DNA from: Salegentibacter salarius
GTDB taxonomy: Bacteria; Bacteroidota; Bacteroidia; Flavobacteriales; Flavobacteriaceae
DNA: 64,000 nucleotides
Direction of reading: 5' to 3'
NCBI RefSeq assembly: GCF_900168265.1
Contig: NZ_FVZF01000013.1
Span: 24,415 to 88,414 of the forward strand
Shown: piece after piece, positions 7,947-17,990 of the stretch
How the letters are laid out: each line of letters starts with the position of its first letter
How positions within the stretch are numbered: the first letter of the stretch is position 1
The notes under the pieces: generated by a model
What the model saw: the letters and a program-made list of their open reading frames with translations, nothing else
What the model was told of the DNA's origin: nothing
Database searches by the model: none
Made by a program: the position numbers and the translations under genes

Positions 7947-9409
7947 GAGTCTTAAAAGACATATTATATAAAGTAGAGATCGATGCCGTGGTAGGAAATA
8001 CCTCGGTTACTATTAACAAGCTTCAGTTTGACTCCAGAAAAGTTGAACTGAATGATGCTTTTGTGGCTATTCGGGGAAGTATTTCAGATGGTCACGAATA
8101 TATAGCCCAGGCAATAGATAAGGGTGCGCTCGCGATAATTTGCGAAGAACTTCCGAAGGAAATTGTAAACGGAGTCACTTATATAAAAGTTGGAAACGCC
8201 CAGCAGGCTTTAGCTTTTATGGCTGCGAATTATTTCGATAATCCTTCAGAGAAATTAAAACTGGTAGGAGTTACCGGAACCAACGGGAAAACTACTATTG
8301 CTACACTTTTATATAATTTATTTACAAAAGCAGGCTTTAAAGTCGGATTACTTTCTACCGTAAAAGTGATGGTTGCTGAAAATGCTTTTGATGCGGTGAG
8401 AACCACACCAGATTCTATCTCTATCAACGATTACCTAAAGCAGATGAATGATGAAGGCGTTGAGTTTTGCTTTATGGAAGTTAGTTCTCACGGGATAGAT
8501 CAGCATAGAACTACAGGGCTGGAGTTTGCCGGTGGAATTTTTACGAATCTAAGCCACGACCATTTAGATTATCACAAAAGTTTTGCTGAATACCGCGATG
8601 TTAAAAAACGCTTTTTCGATGAATTACCGGCCTCAGCATTCGCATTAACGAATATTGATGATAAGAACGGGCAGGTAATGCTTCAAAATACAAAAGCCCA
8701 AAAATATACTTACGCCTTAAAATCTTACGCCGATTATAAAGCGCAGATCCTTGAAAATTCTTTCACAGGTTTACTGCTGAAGGTGAATGACCAGGAATTA
8801 TGGACACGCCTAATTGGAAGTTTCAACGCTTATAATGTTTTAGCTATTTATGCTACTGCAGAACTGTTAGGTCTTGAAAACCTGGAAAGTCTAAAGATTA
8901 TCAGTGAGCTAAATTCTGTTAGCGGAAGATTTCAATATATCATTTCAAAAGAAGAAAAAATTACGGCGATCGTAGATTACGCGCATACGCCAGATGCTTT
9001 GAAAAATGTACTGGAAACTATAAACAGCATCCGTACAAAAAATGAAGAGCTTATAACTGTCGTTGGTTGTGGTGGAGATCGTGATACTACTAAAAGACCA
9101 AAAATGGGGCATATCGCCTCTGCTTTAAGTACCAAAGTGATCTTTACTAGTGATAATCCAAGAACCGAAGATCCCGATAAGATTATTGAAGATGTTGAAG
9201 CCGGGGTAGAGCCGCAGAATTTTAAGAAAATTATGTCTGTGACCAATAGAAAACAGGCTATAAAAACGGCCTGCCAGATCGCGGGAGAGAATGATATCAT
9301 TTTAATCGCAGGAAAAGGTCACGAGACCTACCAGGAAGTAAATGGAGAACGTAGCGATTTTGATGACCTCAAGATAGTAACCGAATTTTTAAATCAATTA
9401 AATAAGTAA
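7943..9409 (+). CDS. murE: UDP-MurNAc-L-Ala-D-Glu:meso-DAP ligase
   Basis: MurE adds meso-diaminopimelate to UDP-MurNAc-L-Ala-D-Glu in the cytoplasm. The 488-residue protein has the Mur ligase P-loop GVTGTNGKTT (about residues 109-118). It also has the carbamylated-lysine region with SHDHLDYH, and the C-terminal DNPR motif in TSDNPRTEDP. DNPR is the signature for meso-DAP rather than lysine specificity, so the wall is predicted to be of the DAP type. The start is a TTG (7943-7945) in a four-base TTGA overlap with the ftsI stop. No ATG near the N-terminus would preserve the family alignment. Confidence 0.96.
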   Translation: MRVLKDILYKVEIDAVVGNTSVTINKLQFDSRKVELNDAFVAIRGSISDGHEYIAQAIDKGALAIICEELPKEIVNGVTYIKVGNAQQALAFMAANYFDNPSEKLKLVGVTGTNGKTTIATLLYNLFTKAGFKVGLLSTVKVMVAENAFDAVRTTPDSISINDYLKQMNDEGVEFCFMEVSSHGIDQHRTTGLEFAGGIFTNLSHDHLDYHKSFAEYRDVKKRFFDELPASAFALTNIDDKNGQVMLQNTKAQKYTYALKSYADYKAQILENSFTGLLLKVNDQELWTRLIGSFNAYNVLAIYATAELLGLENLESLKIISELNSVSGRFQYIISKEEKITAIVDYAHTPDALKNVLETINSIRTKNEELITVVGCGGDRDTTKRPKMGHIASALSTKVIFTSDNPRTEDPDKIIEDVEAGVEPQNFKKIMSVTNRKQAIKTACQIAGENDIILIAGKGHETYQEVNGERSDFDDLKIVTEFLNQLNK

Positions 9410-9417
9410 GCCTAAAA

Positions 9418-9431
9418 CTTTCCCAGGAAAG
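9418..9431. repeat. Short inverted repeat between murE and mraY
   Basis: CTTTCC and GGAAAG are separated by two bases in the 36-base murE-mraY gap. The hairpin is short and has no T-run. It is reported only because several junctions in this operon carry such stems. Confidence 0.3.
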
Positions 9432-9445
9432 AGTAATTAGAAAAC

Positions 9446-10684
9446 ATGTTATACTACTTATTTCAATATTTAGAAGCAGAATACCAGGTGCCCGGGGCGC
9501 GTTTATTTGAGTATATCTCATTTAGATCGGCCATGGCCATTATTCTTTCTTTGGCTATTTCTACTATTTACGGAAAAAGAATTATTAGTTATTTGTTGGC
9601 GAAACAAGTGGGAGAAAGCGTTCGTGATCTTGGCTTAAGAGGGCAGAGTGAGAAAGCTGGAACACCTACAATGGGTGGTTTGATTATAATTTTTGCAACC
9701 CTTGTTCCGGTTTTGCTTTTTGCGAAACTTGAAAATATTTATGTGATCCTGCTAATTGTAACCACCCTTTGGATGGGGGCAATTGGGTTTATAGACGATT
9801 ATATTAAAACCTTTAAGAAGGACAAAGAAGGCCTCAAGGGCAAGTTTAAGGTTCTTGGCCAGATTGGTTTAGGTATTATTGTGGGAGGTACTTTGTTTTT
9901 TCATCCTGGTGTTACCGTAAAAGAGGAAACCAATGAGCCGGCTCCAGAAAAACAGGAACTGGTAGATAGTTTTCAGAATATTCGGGAGATGGGACCGGAA
10001 ATTAAAACCACCACTACCACCATTCCTTTTGTAAAGAATAACGAATTCGATTATTCCAGTTTAATAAGTTGGATAGATCCTGCTTTAAAGAATTATGCCT
10101 GGTTAATTTTTATTCCCATCGTAATATTTATTGTCACTGCAGTTTCTAATGGCGCCAATTTAACCGATGGAATAGACGGCCTTGCAGCCGGTTCTTCGGC
10201 AATAATTGTGCTCACGCTGGGGATTTTCGCCTGGGTTTCGGGTAACATAATTTTTTCTGATTACCTGAATATTATGTACATCCCGCGATCTGGCGAGATG
10301 ACCATTTTTATAAGTGCCTTTGCGGGAGCTTTGGTAGGTTTTCTATGGTACAACACTTATCCGGCGCAAATCTTTATGGGAGATACCGGGAGTTTAACGA
10401 TTGGCGGAATTATAGCCGTACTCGCTGTTGCCACCAGGAAAGAATTACTGATCCCGGTTTTATGCGGAATATTTCTGATGGAAAACTTATCGGTGGTATT
10501 GCAGGTAGCCTGGTTTAAAATCACCAAACGAAAATATGGCGAAGGCCGAAGAATTTTCCTGATGTCTCCTTTGCATCATCATTATCAGAAAAGAGGATAC
10601 CACGAAAGTAAAATAGTAGTGCGCTTTTGGATTATTGGAATTTTCCTGGCCATTGTAACTATAATCACACTAAAAGTAAGATAA
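9446..10684 (+). CDS. mraY: Phospho-MurNAc-pentapeptide transferase
   Basis: MraY is the polytopic membrane enzyme that transfers phospho-MurNAc-pentapeptide to undecaprenyl phosphate, making lipid I. Recognisable motifs are the GTPTMGG region near residue 73, the catalytic aspartates in [28 protein letters not shown], and the histidine motif [11 protein letters not shown] near the C-terminus. About ten hydrophobic helices are visible. At 412 residues it is longer than the roughly 360 of Escherichia coli. The extra length is a hydrophilic insert at about residues 153-205, rich in E, K and T. As far as I recall this insert is usual in Bacteroidota rather than an anomaly. Confidence 0.96.
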   Translation: MLYYLFQYLEAEYQVPGARLFEYISFRSAMAIILSLAISTIYGKRIISYLLAKQVGESVRDLGLRGQSEKAGTPTMGGLIIIFATLVPVLLFAKLENIYVILLIVTTLWMGAIGFIDDYIKTFKKDKEGLKGKFKVLGQIGLGIIVGGTLFFHPGVTVKEETNEPAPEKQELVDSFQNIREMGPEIKTTTTTIPFVKNNEFDYSSLISWIDPALKNYAWLIFIPIVIFIVTAVSNGANLTDGIDGLAAGSSAIIVLTLGIFAWVSGNIIFSDYLNIMYIPRSGEMTIFISAFAGALVGFLWYNTYPAQIFMGDTGSLTIGGIIAVLAVATRKELLIPVLCGIFLMENLSVVLQVAWFKITKRKYGEGRRIFLMSPLHHHYQKRGYHESKIVVRFWIIGIFLAIVTIITLKVR

Positions 10685-10690
10685 GAAATA

Positions 10691-12058
10691 GTGAACACTG
10701 AAACTCAAAATAATAGTAATTCCGGTAAAAGACTGGTGATTCTCGGCGGCGGCGAAAGCGGTGCGGGAACTGCCATCCTCGGGTTGAAAGAAGGCTTTGA
10801 TGTTTTTGTTTCAGACAAAGGAAAAATAAAAGAAAAATATAAGTCGGTTTTTGAAGAATTAAAGATCGATTGGGAAGAAGAAACACATACCGAAGCTAAA
10901 ATTTTAAATGCTGAGGTTGTGATGAAAAGTCCTGGAATTCCTGAAACTGTTTCAATCGTAAAACAATTAGTAGAGAAAGGTATTCCGGTGATTTCAGAAA
11001 TAGAATTTGCTGCTGCGTTCACTTCGGCAAAAATTATTGGGATTACAGGAAGTAACGGGAAAACCACTACCACCAAATTTGTGCATCATATTTTAAAGAA
11101 TGCAGGCATAAAAGTAGGGATGGCGGGTAACGTAGGAGACAGTTTTGCGAAACAAGTAGCTGAAACCAAACCCGATTGGTTTGTGCTGGAATTGAGCAGT
11201 TTTCAGTTAGACGGAATTAAAGATTTTAGGCCAGATATTTCGGTATTGACCAATATCACGCCAGATCATTTAGACCGCTACGATCATAAACTGGAAAATT
11301 ATGTTTTTTCGAAATTTAGAATTGCTGAAAATCAAACAGAAAAAGATTTTTTCATCTACGATTTAGACGATGAGATCATCACCAGGTGGTTAGAGAAAAA
11401 CCCGGTGAAAGCACAAAAATTACCGTTTTCCCTTCAGCAAAAAGTAGAAAACGGATCATATATAGAGAACCAAAATATTATTGTCAATATAAAAAACAAC
11501 CAATTTAACATGCCAACAACAAAATTAGGTTTACATGGTAAGCACAACACTAAAAATGCTATGGCTGCGGCCACTGTTTCCCAGCTATTAAGAATTAGAA
11601 AAGAAACTATTCGTGAGAGTATGGAGAGTTTTCAGGGGGTGGAACACCGACTTGAAAAAGTGCTGAAAATTAATAATGTACAGTACATAAACGATTCTAA
11701 AGCAACTAATGTAAACGCTACTTTTTATGCTTTAGAGAGTATGGAAAGCGAAACCATTTGGATTGTTGGAGGTGTAGATAAAGGAAATGTTTATGACGAC
11801 CTTTTGCCTTTGGTAAATGAGAAGGTAAAGGCTATAATTTGTCTTGGCGTAGATAACCAAAAGCTGATGCAAAACTTCGGCAATTGTGTAGATACTATGG
11901 TAGAAACTCAGTCGATGAAAGAAGCTGTGAGAATGGCTTACAGTCTTGCTGAAAAAGGAAATTCGGTATTGCTTTCACCGGCCTGTGCAAGTTTTGATCT
12001 TTTTGAGAATTACGAAGACAGAGGGCGCCAGTTTAAAGAAGCAGTAAGAAATCTTTAA
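10691..12058 (+). CDS. murD: UDP-MurNAc-L-Ala:D-Glu ligase
   Basis: MurD adds D-glutamate to UDP-MurNAc-L-alanine. The 455-residue protein starts at a GTG six bases after mraY. It carries an N-terminal Rossmann-like segment LVILGGGESGAGTA that binds UDP, the ATP-binding loop GITGSNGKTTTTK near residue 118, and TNITPDHLDRY. The C-terminal domain shows YINDSKATNVNAT and LLSPACASFDLFENYEDRG. All are typical MurD blocks. The following 131-base gap to ftsW contains a paired-hairpin repeat element, the largest interruption so far in the cluster. Confidence 0.96.
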   Translation: MNTETQNNSNSGKRLVILGGGESGAGTAILGLKEGFDVFVSDKGKIKEKYKSVFEELKIDWEEETHTEAKILNAEVVMKSPGIPETVSIVKQLVEKGIPVISEIEFAAAFTSAKIIGITGSNGKTTTTKFVHHILKNAGIKVGMAGNVGDSFAKQVAETKPDWFVLELSSFQLDGIKDFRPDISVLTNITPDHLDRYDHKLENYVFSKFRIAENQTEKDFFIYDLDDEIITRWLEKNPVKAQKLPFSLQQKVENGSYIENQNIIVNIKNNQFNMPTTKLGLHGKHNTKNAMAAATVSQLLRIRKETIRESMESFQGVEHRLEKVLKINNVQYINDSKATNVNATFYALESMESETIWIVGGVDKGNVYDDLLPLVNEKVKAIICLGVDNQKLMQNFGNCVDTMVETQSMKEAVRMAYSLAEKGNSVLLSPACASFDLFENYEDRGRQFKEAVRNL

Positions 12059-12084
12059 AATTAAAGGTTTTAGAGCTAGGCTCT

Positions 12085-12146
12085 CGTCAAGCTGAACTTG
12101 TTTCAGCTTCTAACAAGTTAGATCCTGAACCAAGTTCAGGATGACG
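12085..12146. repeat. Paired-hairpin intergenic repeat, copy A
   Basis: This 62-base element is bounded by CGTCA and TGACG. It contains two hairpins. The first has AAGCTGAA pairing with TTCAGCTT, and the second has ATCCTGAAC pairing with GTTCAGGAT. The same two hairpins recur at 33349-33426, 36706-36784 and 49878-49956. This copy has the shortest spacer between the hairpins. It lies between murD and ftsW and is preceded by a small AGAGC/GCTCT stem at 12072-12084. Confidence 0.8.
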
Positions 12147-12189
12147 TTAAAGAGTTTGGCTGAATAAAAAGAATATTACTAAAAATTAA

Positions 12190-13398
12190 ATGAGCAGTAT
12201 TTTTTCAAATCTTAAAGGCGATAAGGTTATCTGGGCTACGGCCGGGCTGTTGGCAATATTTTCATTTTTGCCGGTCTACAGTGCCAGTAGTAACCTTGCG
12301 TATCTATATGGAGACGGAAGCACTTTCCAGTATGTGGTGGTGCATTTCTTCCATTTGCTTTTAGGTTTCTGTTTGCTCTTTGCTGTACATAAAATTCCCT
12401 ATCATTATTTTAGAGGGCTCTCCATCTTGTTTTTGCCGGTGGTAATTGTGTTATTGATTTATACCGTTGCCCAGGGAACAATGATTGACGGGGCTTATGC
12501 AAGTAGATGGATTCAAATTCCGGGCTTAGGCGTTTCGTTTCAGTCATCTACGTTGGCATCAGTAGTTTTGATGATCTATGTAGCGCGTTACCTCTCTAAA
12601 AAAACTAACGATAATCTCACTTTTAAGGAGTCAATTTTACCGCTTTGGGTGCCTGTAGGACTGGTATTATTATTAATTTTGCCGGCCAATTTCTCTACAA
12701 CAGCTATCATTTTTTCTATGGTGCTGGTACTCATGTTTTTAGGAGGATATCCGGTAAAATACCTTGGAATTATATTCGCTGCCGGCTTGCTTTTATTGAC
12801 GATGTTCATTTTAACAGCGAAGGCATTTCCGGGACTTTTACCTAACAGGGTAGATACCTGGGCCAGTAGAATTGAAAGTTTTACAAATGATGAAGATACT
12901 GAAGCCGATTACCAAATAGAAAAGGCAAAAATTGCTATTGCGAGTGGTGGTGTTGCAGGAACGGGAATTGGAAAAAGTGTGCAAAGGAATTTTTTACCAC
13001 AGTCTTCCTCAGATTTTATCTACGCGATAATAGTTGAAGAAATGGGATTAATAGGCGCATTTGGCGTGATGGGAGCATATTTATTATTGTTGTTTAGAAT
13101 CGTAATTGTTGCCACAAAATCGAATACGGTTTTTGGAAAATTACTGGTTATGGGTGTTGGTTTGCCAATAATCTTTCAGGCTTTAATCAATATGGGAGTT
13201 GCGGTAGAATTATTTCCTGTTACGGGACAAACGCTGCCACTAATTAGTAGCGGTGGAACATCTATTTGGATGACCTGTATGGCACTTGGAATTATTTTAA
13301 GTGTAAGCGCCAAACGTGAGGAAATGAAAGAACGCGAAGAAGCTGAAAAGGAACTGGATAATGAAAATCCTTTAGATATTTTAAGCGAAGCGATATAA
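12190..13398 (+). CDS. ftsW: Septal peptidoglycan glycosyltransferase FtsW
   Basis: FtsW is a SEDS-family membrane glycosyltransferase that polymerises lipid II at the septum together with FtsI. The 402-residue protein has about ten transmembrane helices. The large periplasmic loop holds the family blocks DTEADYQIEKAKIAIASGG and GTGIGKSVQRNFLPQSSSDFI. The C-terminal region has PLISSGGTSIW, the conserved SEDS signature. Residues after about 375 are a charged cytoplasmic tail. Its place between murD and murG, with ftsI upstream, supports the division-specific paralogue over RodA. Confidence 0.95.
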   Translation: MSSIFSNLKGDKVIWATAGLLAIFSFLPVYSASSNLAYLYGDGSTFQYVVVHFFHLLLGFCLLFAVHKIPYHYFRGLSILFLPVVIVLLIYTVAQGTMIDGAYASRWIQIPGLGVSFQSSTLASVVLMIYVARYLSKKTNDNLTFKESILPLWVPVGLVLLLILPANFSTTAIIFSMVLVLMFLGGYPVKYLGIIFAAGLLLLTMFILTAKAFPGLLPNRVDTWASRIESFTNDEDTEADYQIEKAKIAIASGGVAGTGIGKSVQRNFLPQSSSDFIYAIIVEEMGLIGAFGVMGAYLLLLFRIVIVATKSNTVFGKLLVMGVGLPIIFQALINMGVAVELFPVTGQTLPLISSGGTSIWMTCMALGIILSVSAKREEMKEREEAEKELDNENPLDILSEAI

Positions 13399-13408
13399 GA
13401 AGTGAAAA

Positions 13409-14500
13409 ATGAAAAAGGATTTACGTGTAATATTATCTGGAGGCGGCACAGGCGGGCATATTTACCCGGCCATCGCTATTGCCAACGAGATTAAAAAGCG
13501 TTTTCCTAAAGTTAAAATATTATTTGTAGGCGCCAGTGACAGGATGGAGATGGAGAAGGTGCCGCAAGCAGGTTACAAGATAGAAGGTCTTTGGATTAGT
13601 GGAATTCAGCGAAAGTTAACGATGAGCAATCTTGTGTTTCCATTTAAGCTGTTAAGCAGTTTGGCGAAATCCCGAAGAATAATTAAGGAATTTAAGCCAG
13701 ATGTGGTAATTGGAACGGGAGGCTTTGCTAGCGGACCCTTATTAAAAGTAGCGAGCTCAAAAGGAATTCCGAGTCTTATTCAGGAGCAGAACTCGTTTCC
13801 GGGAATAACCAACAAACTTCTGGCAAAACAAGTCGATAAGATTTGTGCCGCTTATGAAGAGGTAAAGAGATTTTTTCCTGCTGAAAAAACCATAATAACC
13901 GGCAATCCGGTAAGACAGGATCTGTTGAAGATTGACTTGAATAAGGAAAAAGCATTGAAGCACTTTAGTCTTGACAAAGACAAAAAGGTTGTTTTGGTTT
14001 TAGGCGGAAGTCTTGGCGCAAGAAGAATTAATCAATTGGTAGAAGCCAATTTAGAAAGGTTTAAAAAGGAAAATATTCAGCTTATCTGGCAAACAGGGAA
14101 GCTGTATTTCGAAGAATATAAAAAGTACAATTCAGGATTGGTGCAAACGCATTTATTCCTGAATGAAATGAATTTTGCTTATGGCGCTGCAGATGTGATT
14201 ATTTCAAGAGCCGGAGCAGGCACGGTTTCAGAATTGAGTATTGTGGGAAAACCGGTGCTTTTTGTGCCTTCGCCAAATGTAGCTGAAGACCACCAGGCTA
14301 AAAATGCAATGGCTGTAGTAAAGAAAAATGCAGCGATGATGTTGAAAGAAAATGAGCTGGATGAAAAATTTGTAACCCAGTTTTTCGCATTAATGGCTTC
14401 CGAAGAGAAGCAAAAAGAACTGGGAGAAAATATAAAGAAACTGGCTTTGCCAAATGCAACCGCAAGGATTGTAGACGAAGTTGAAAAATTGATTAAATAA
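13409..14500 (+). CDS. murG: UDP-GlcNAc:lipid I GlcNAc transferase
   Basis: MurG converts lipid I to lipid II at the inner face of the membrane. The 363-residue GT-B enzyme has the N-terminal glycine-rich loop [16 protein letters not shown], the GTGGFASGP loop near residue 108, and the acceptor-site block [16 protein letters not shown]. In the C-terminal half, [12 protein letters not shown] and the donor-binding [12 protein letters not shown] are present. Length is as expected. It follows ftsW after 10 bases. Downstream, a degenerate half-copy of the paired-hairpin repeat occupies the gap to murC. Confidence 0.96.
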   Translation: MKKDLRVILSGGGTGGHIYPAIAIANEIKKRFPKVKILFVGASDRMEMEKVPQAGYKIEGLWISGIQRKLTMSNLVFPFKLLSSLAKSRRIIKEFKPDVVIGTGGFASGPLLKVASSKGIPSLIQEQNSFPGITNKLLAKQVDKICAAYEEVKRFFPAEKTIITGNPVRQDLLKIDLNKEKALKHFSLDKDKKVVLVLGGSLGARRINQLVEANLERFKKENIQLIWQTGKLYFEEYKKYNSGLVQTHLFLNEMNFAYGAADVIISRAGAGTVSELSIVGKPVLFVPSPNVAEDHQAKNAMAVVKKNAAMMLKENELDEKFVTQFFALMASEEKQKELGENIKKLALPNATARIVDEVEKLIK

Positions 14501-14512
14501 AAATTAAGAAAA

Positions 14513-14540
14513 TTAGATCCTGAAATAAATTCAGAAAAGT
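14513..14540. repeat. Degenerate half-copy of the paired-hairpin repeat
   Basis: TTAGATCCTGAAATAAATTC matches the second hairpin of the copy at 33349-33426 almost exactly, then diverges before the terminal TGACG. Only one of the two hairpins is present. It sits in the murG-murC gap. Confidence 0.6.
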
Positions 14541-14556
14541 GAGATTAAAAATATAA

Positions 14557-15912
14557 ATGCAGGATTTAAACCACATAGAAAACATTTATTTTATCGGTAT
14601 TGGCGGTATTGGGATGAGTGCGCTGGCGCGTTACTTTAAATTCCAGGGGAAAAATGTAGCCGGTTACGATAAGACTTCAACTTCGCTTACCAGAACGCTG
14701 GAAGCCGAAGATATCGTTGTGGTTTATGATGAAAAATTAAGTGCTGTTCCTGCTGACTTTATGCAGAAGGAAAATACACTTGTGGTTTATACACCCGCAG
14801 TTCCTGTCGCTCACGAACAACTGGTTTATTTTAAGGAAAATGATTTCAACCTAAAGAAAAGAGCCGCTTTACTTGGATTGATCTCTAAAGGAAAAATCAC
14901 TTTAGCTGTAGCCGGAACTCACGGAAAAACTACCACTACAGCAATCTTAGGACATTTACTTAAAGAAACCGATGCGAAAGTCACCGGATTTTTAGGCGGA
15001 ATAAGTGAAGATATTCAAAGCAATTTAATTCTTAAGGGTGACGATGTTATCGTGGTGGAAGCCGATGAATTTGACAGGTCTTTTCTTCATCTTTCGCCAA
15101 ATATCGCAGCGGTAACCTCTATGGATGCCGATCATTTAGATATTTATGGCAAAAAAGAAGAATTAGAAAATACCTTTAGGCAATTTGCCGCTCTCGTGCC
15201 AGAAGACGGAACGCTATTTGTAAAAAATGGCTTACCGCTGTATGGAATTACTTTTGGAATAGAAGACAATGCCGATTATTCGGCACAAAATATAAAGATC
15301 AAAAATGGGACGTATCATTTTGATCTAAAAACTCCAAACGGGGTTATCGAAGGTTTTAAGTTTAATCTACCCGGCAAACACAATTTGCTAAATGCTATAA
15401 CCGCCCTGGCGATGGCTATCCAATATGGATCCCCAATCCCCAAGCTAGCCAGGGCGTTATATAGTTTTAAGGGGGTTAAACGCAGATTTTCTTATAAAAT
15501 TAAGTCAGATAAGCTGGTGCTTATTGACGAATATGCGCATCATCCGGCAGAGATTGCTGCGGTGAACCAGGCCATAAGGGAAATGCATCCCGGGAAGAAG
15601 GTTTTGGCAGTTTTTCAGCCGCATTTATTCAGCAGAACTAAAGATTTTGTCGATGATTTTGCTGAAAGCCTGGCTTTATTTGATGAGTTGATGTTACTGG
15701 ATATTTATCCGGCGCGAGAATTGCCAATTGAAGAAGTTACTTCAAGCTGGCTTTTAGAGAAAGTTCAGAATTCAAATAAGAAATTAATTCAGATAGAAAA
15801 TATTATTGAAGAAATAAAAAGATCAAATCCGGAAGTTGTGGTGCTTATGGGCGCCGGTAGTATTGGAGAAGAAGTGGAATCTGTAAAGAACGCATTAAAA
15901 GATGAAGCATAA
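14557..15912 (+). CDS. murC: UDP-MurNAc:L-alanine ligase
   Basis: MurC catalyses the first amino-acid addition to UDP-MurNAc. The 451-residue protein has IYFIGIGGIGMSALARY at residues 10-26, which is the UDP-binding loop. The ATP loop is AVAGTHGKTTTTAIL near residue 127, where TH rather than TN is the MurC signature. Other family blocks are VVEADEFDRSF, TSMDADHLDIYG, and the C-terminal DEYAHHPAEI with VFQPHLFSRTKDF. Length fits. The 3' end overlaps ftsQ by 11 bases. Confidence 0.96.
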   Translation: MQDLNHIENIYFIGIGGIGMSALARYFKFQGKNVAGYDKTSTSLTRTLEAEDIVVVYDEKLSAVPADFMQKENTLVVYTPAVPVAHEQLVYFKENDFNLKKRAALLGLISKGKITLAVAGTHGKTTTTAILGHLLKETDAKVTGFLGGISEDIQSNLILKGDDVIVVEADEFDRSFLHLSPNIAAVTSMDADHLDIYGKKEELENTFRQFAALVPEDGTLFVKNGLPLYGITFGIEDNADYSAQNIKIKNGTYHFDLKTPNGVIEGFKFNLPGKHNLLNAITALAMAIQYGSPIPKLARALYSFKGVKRRFSYKIKSDKLVLIDEYAHHPAEIAAVNQAIREMHPGKKVLAVFQPHLFSRTKDFVDDFAESLALFDELMLLDIYPARELPIEEVTSSWLLEKVQNSNKKLIQIENIIEEIKRSNPEVVVLMGAGSIGEEVESVKNALKDEA

Positions 15913-16618
15913 ACTTAAGTACATAAAACTACCTGTTCTGCTGATTTTAGTGGCTTTTCTCTTCGGTTTTGCTGAAAAACGCAATAATGCCCGGAAAGTA
16001 AGCGAAGTTAAGGTGCAATTTATAGCAGGTGAAAACCTATATGTGACCGAGGAAGCGGTTAATAAGTTGTTGATACAAAATGATGTAGCGGCGGCGGGCA
16101 TAGATAAAGAAATTTTAGATTTGAATAGGGTAGAGCGCCTTTTGAATAATCACGATATGATAGAAAATGCTGAAGCTTTTTTAAGTCTGGATGGCAAACT
16201 CCAGACTAAAATAAGTCAGCGTAAACCTATTGGTAGAATAGTTGGAAGCTCTTCCTTTTATTTAGATAAAAATGGGCTTGAAATGCCTTTGTCACCCTAC
16301 TATTCGGCTCGTGTGCCGTTATTGTTAGATATAGATTCAAGTAATATAGAGAAGGTATATCCGCTGATGGCATATATTCAGCAAGATAAATTTTTAACTC
16401 AGCATATCACCGGCGTAAGGCGTTTACCCGGCAATAAATTTGAGTTGCAAATGAGAAAACTGGATTTTAAGGTTTATTTCGGGAAGGCCGAAAATATAGA
16501 CCTGAAGTTCAATAATTTTAAAGCATTTTATAAAAAAGCTTTGCAAGACAAGAAATTAGAGACCTACAAAAAAGTGAATTTACAATTTGGAGATCAGGTT
16601 GTTTGCACTAAAAAGTAA
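15902..16618 (+). CDS. ftsQ: Cell division protein FtsQ
   Basis: FtsQ is a bitopic divisome protein whose periplasmic POTRA and beta domains bind FtsL/FtsB. The 238-residue product has a short cytoplasmic N-terminus, one transmembrane helix (about residues 9-25, LPVLLILVAFLFGFAEK) and a periplasmic region. In that region VKVQFIAGENLYVTEEAVNKLL fits the POTRA start, followed by NHDMIENAEAFLSLDGKLQ and QRKPIGRI. Family conservation is weak, and the call also rests on its place between murC and ftsA. The start overlaps murC by 11 bases. Confidence 0.9.
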   Translation: MKHKLKYIKLPVLLILVAFLFGFAEKRNNARKVSEVKVQFIAGENLYVTEEAVNKLLIQNDVAAAGIDKEILDLNRVERLLNNHDMIENAEAFLSLDGKLQTKISQRKPIGRIVGSSSFYLDKNGLEMPLSPYYSARVPLLLDIDSSNIEKVYPLMAYIQQDKFLTQHITGVRRLPGNKFELQMRKLDFKVYFGKAENIDLKFNNFKAFYKKALQDKKLETYKKVNLQFGDQVVCTKK

Positions 16619-16621
16619 ATT

Positions 16622-17989
16622 ATGGAACACAGCGACATAGCCGTAGGATTAGATATAGGGACCACAAAGATTGTGGCCATGATTGGGCGTAAGAACGAGT
16701 ATGGAAAAGTGGAGATCGTAGGTATTGGGAAATCCAAAAGCCTTGGCGTGCACCGTGGAGTAGTGAATAATATCACTCAAACCATCCAGTCAATTCAACA
16801 GGCTATTCAGGAAGCGGAAGCAGATTCCGGTTTAAAGATAAGTGATATTGTAGTTGGTATTGCGGGCCAGCACATAAGAAGCCTGCAACACAGCGATTAC
16901 ATAACCAGGACAAATCCTGAAGAGGTAATTGATGCCGATGATATTCATAGCCTTTGCAACCAGGTTCATAAGCTGGTAATGCTACCGGGTGAAGAAATTA
17001 TTCACGTTTTACCCCAGGAATTCAAGGTAGACGGGCAGGCAGAGATCAAGGAGCCTATTGGAATGTACGGCGGAAGATTGGAAGCAAATTTCCATGTGGT
17101 GGTTGGCCAGGTTTCTTCCATTAGGAATATTGGAAGATGTGTAAAAAGCGCCGGTTTAGAACTTTCGGCAGTGACTTTAGAACCATTGGCTTCGGCTAAT
17201 GCAGTATTGAGTCAGGAAGAAAAAGAAGCCGGGGTTGCGCTTATAGATATTGGTGGCGGAACTACCGATTTAGCGATTTTTAAAGACGGAATTATTAGAC
17301 ATACCGCGGTAATTCCTTTCGGAGGAAATGTGATTACCGAAGACATCAAAGAAGGATGTTCAATTATAGAAAAACAGGCTGAATTGCTAAAAATTAAATT
17401 CGGTTCTGCCTGGCCGGGAGAAAATAAAGACAATGAAATTGTTTCTATTCCTGGTTTACGTGGAAGAGAGCCTAAGGAAATTACCTTAAAGAATCTTTCA
17501 AAAATAATTCACGCCCGTGTAGTGGAGATTATTGAGCAGGTTTACCTGGAAATTAAAAATTACGGGCACGAAGAACAAAAGAAAAAATTGATTGCCGGAA
17601 TGGTTTTAACCGGAGGTGGCGCACAGTTGAAGCATTTAAAACAACTTGCAGAATACATTACCGGTATGGATACCAGAATAGGTTATCCAAACGAGCACCT
17701 GGCAGGAAATAATGATACCGAAACTACCAGTCCGGTTTATGCTACTGCGGTAGGTTTGGTAATGAATAGCCTGGAACACGGTGAAAAGAAGTTTCAGGAA
17801 GAAGTAGTGCTGAAGAGCAAGGAAGAAAGAGAAAAAGAAGAAGCGCAGTTGCAGGAAGATTTTGACCAAAATCCACCGGAAGGTGAAGATTTGAAGCAAG
17901 ATCCCGAAGCATCAAAAGGACCGCCCAAAAAGAGCATTTTTGATAAATGGGCAGAGAAGTTTAAAGATTTTTTAGATAACGCAGAGTAA
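16622..17989 (+). CDS. ftsA: Cell division protein FtsA
   Basis: FtsA is an actin-like ATPase that tethers FtsZ to the membrane and recruits later divisome proteins. The 455-residue protein has the phosphate 1 motif VGLDIGTTKIVAMIG at residues 8-22 and the second phosphate loop ALIDIGGGTTDLAIF near residue 206. The adenosine motif region is MVLTGGGAQLKHL. The SHS2 (1C) domain lies between. The C-terminal extension is long and charged, ending in FDKWAEKFKDFLDNAE. This is likely the amphipathic membrane-targeting helix. It starts three bases after ftsQ. Confidence 0.95.
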   Translation: MEHSDIAVGLDIGTTKIVAMIGRKNEYGKVEIVGIGKSKSLGVHRGVVNNITQTIQSIQQAIQEAEADSGLKISDIVVGIAGQHIRSLQHSDYITRTNPEEVIDADDIHSLCNQVHKLVMLPGEEIIHVLPQEFKVDGQAEIKEPIGMYGGRLEANFHVVVGQVSSIRNIGRCVKSAGLELSAVTLEPLASANAVLSQEEKEAGVALIDIGGGTTDLAIFKDGIIRHTAVIPFGGNVITEDIKEGCSIIEKQAELLKIKFGSAWPGENKDNEIVSIPGLRGREPKEITLKNLSKIIHARVVEIIEQVYLEIKNYGHEEQKKKLIAGMVLTGGGAQLKHLKQLAEYITGMDTRIGYPNEHLAGNNDTETTSPVYATAVGLVMNSLEHGEKKFQEEVVLKSKEEREKEEAQLQEDFDQNPPEGEDLKQDPEASKGPPKKSIFDKWAEKFKDFLDNAE

Positions 17990-17990
17990 A

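Noticed and set aside
12085..12146. Possible CRISPR-like repeat
   Set aside because: Copies are single and scattered, contain two different hairpins, and there are no regular spacers or cas genes.
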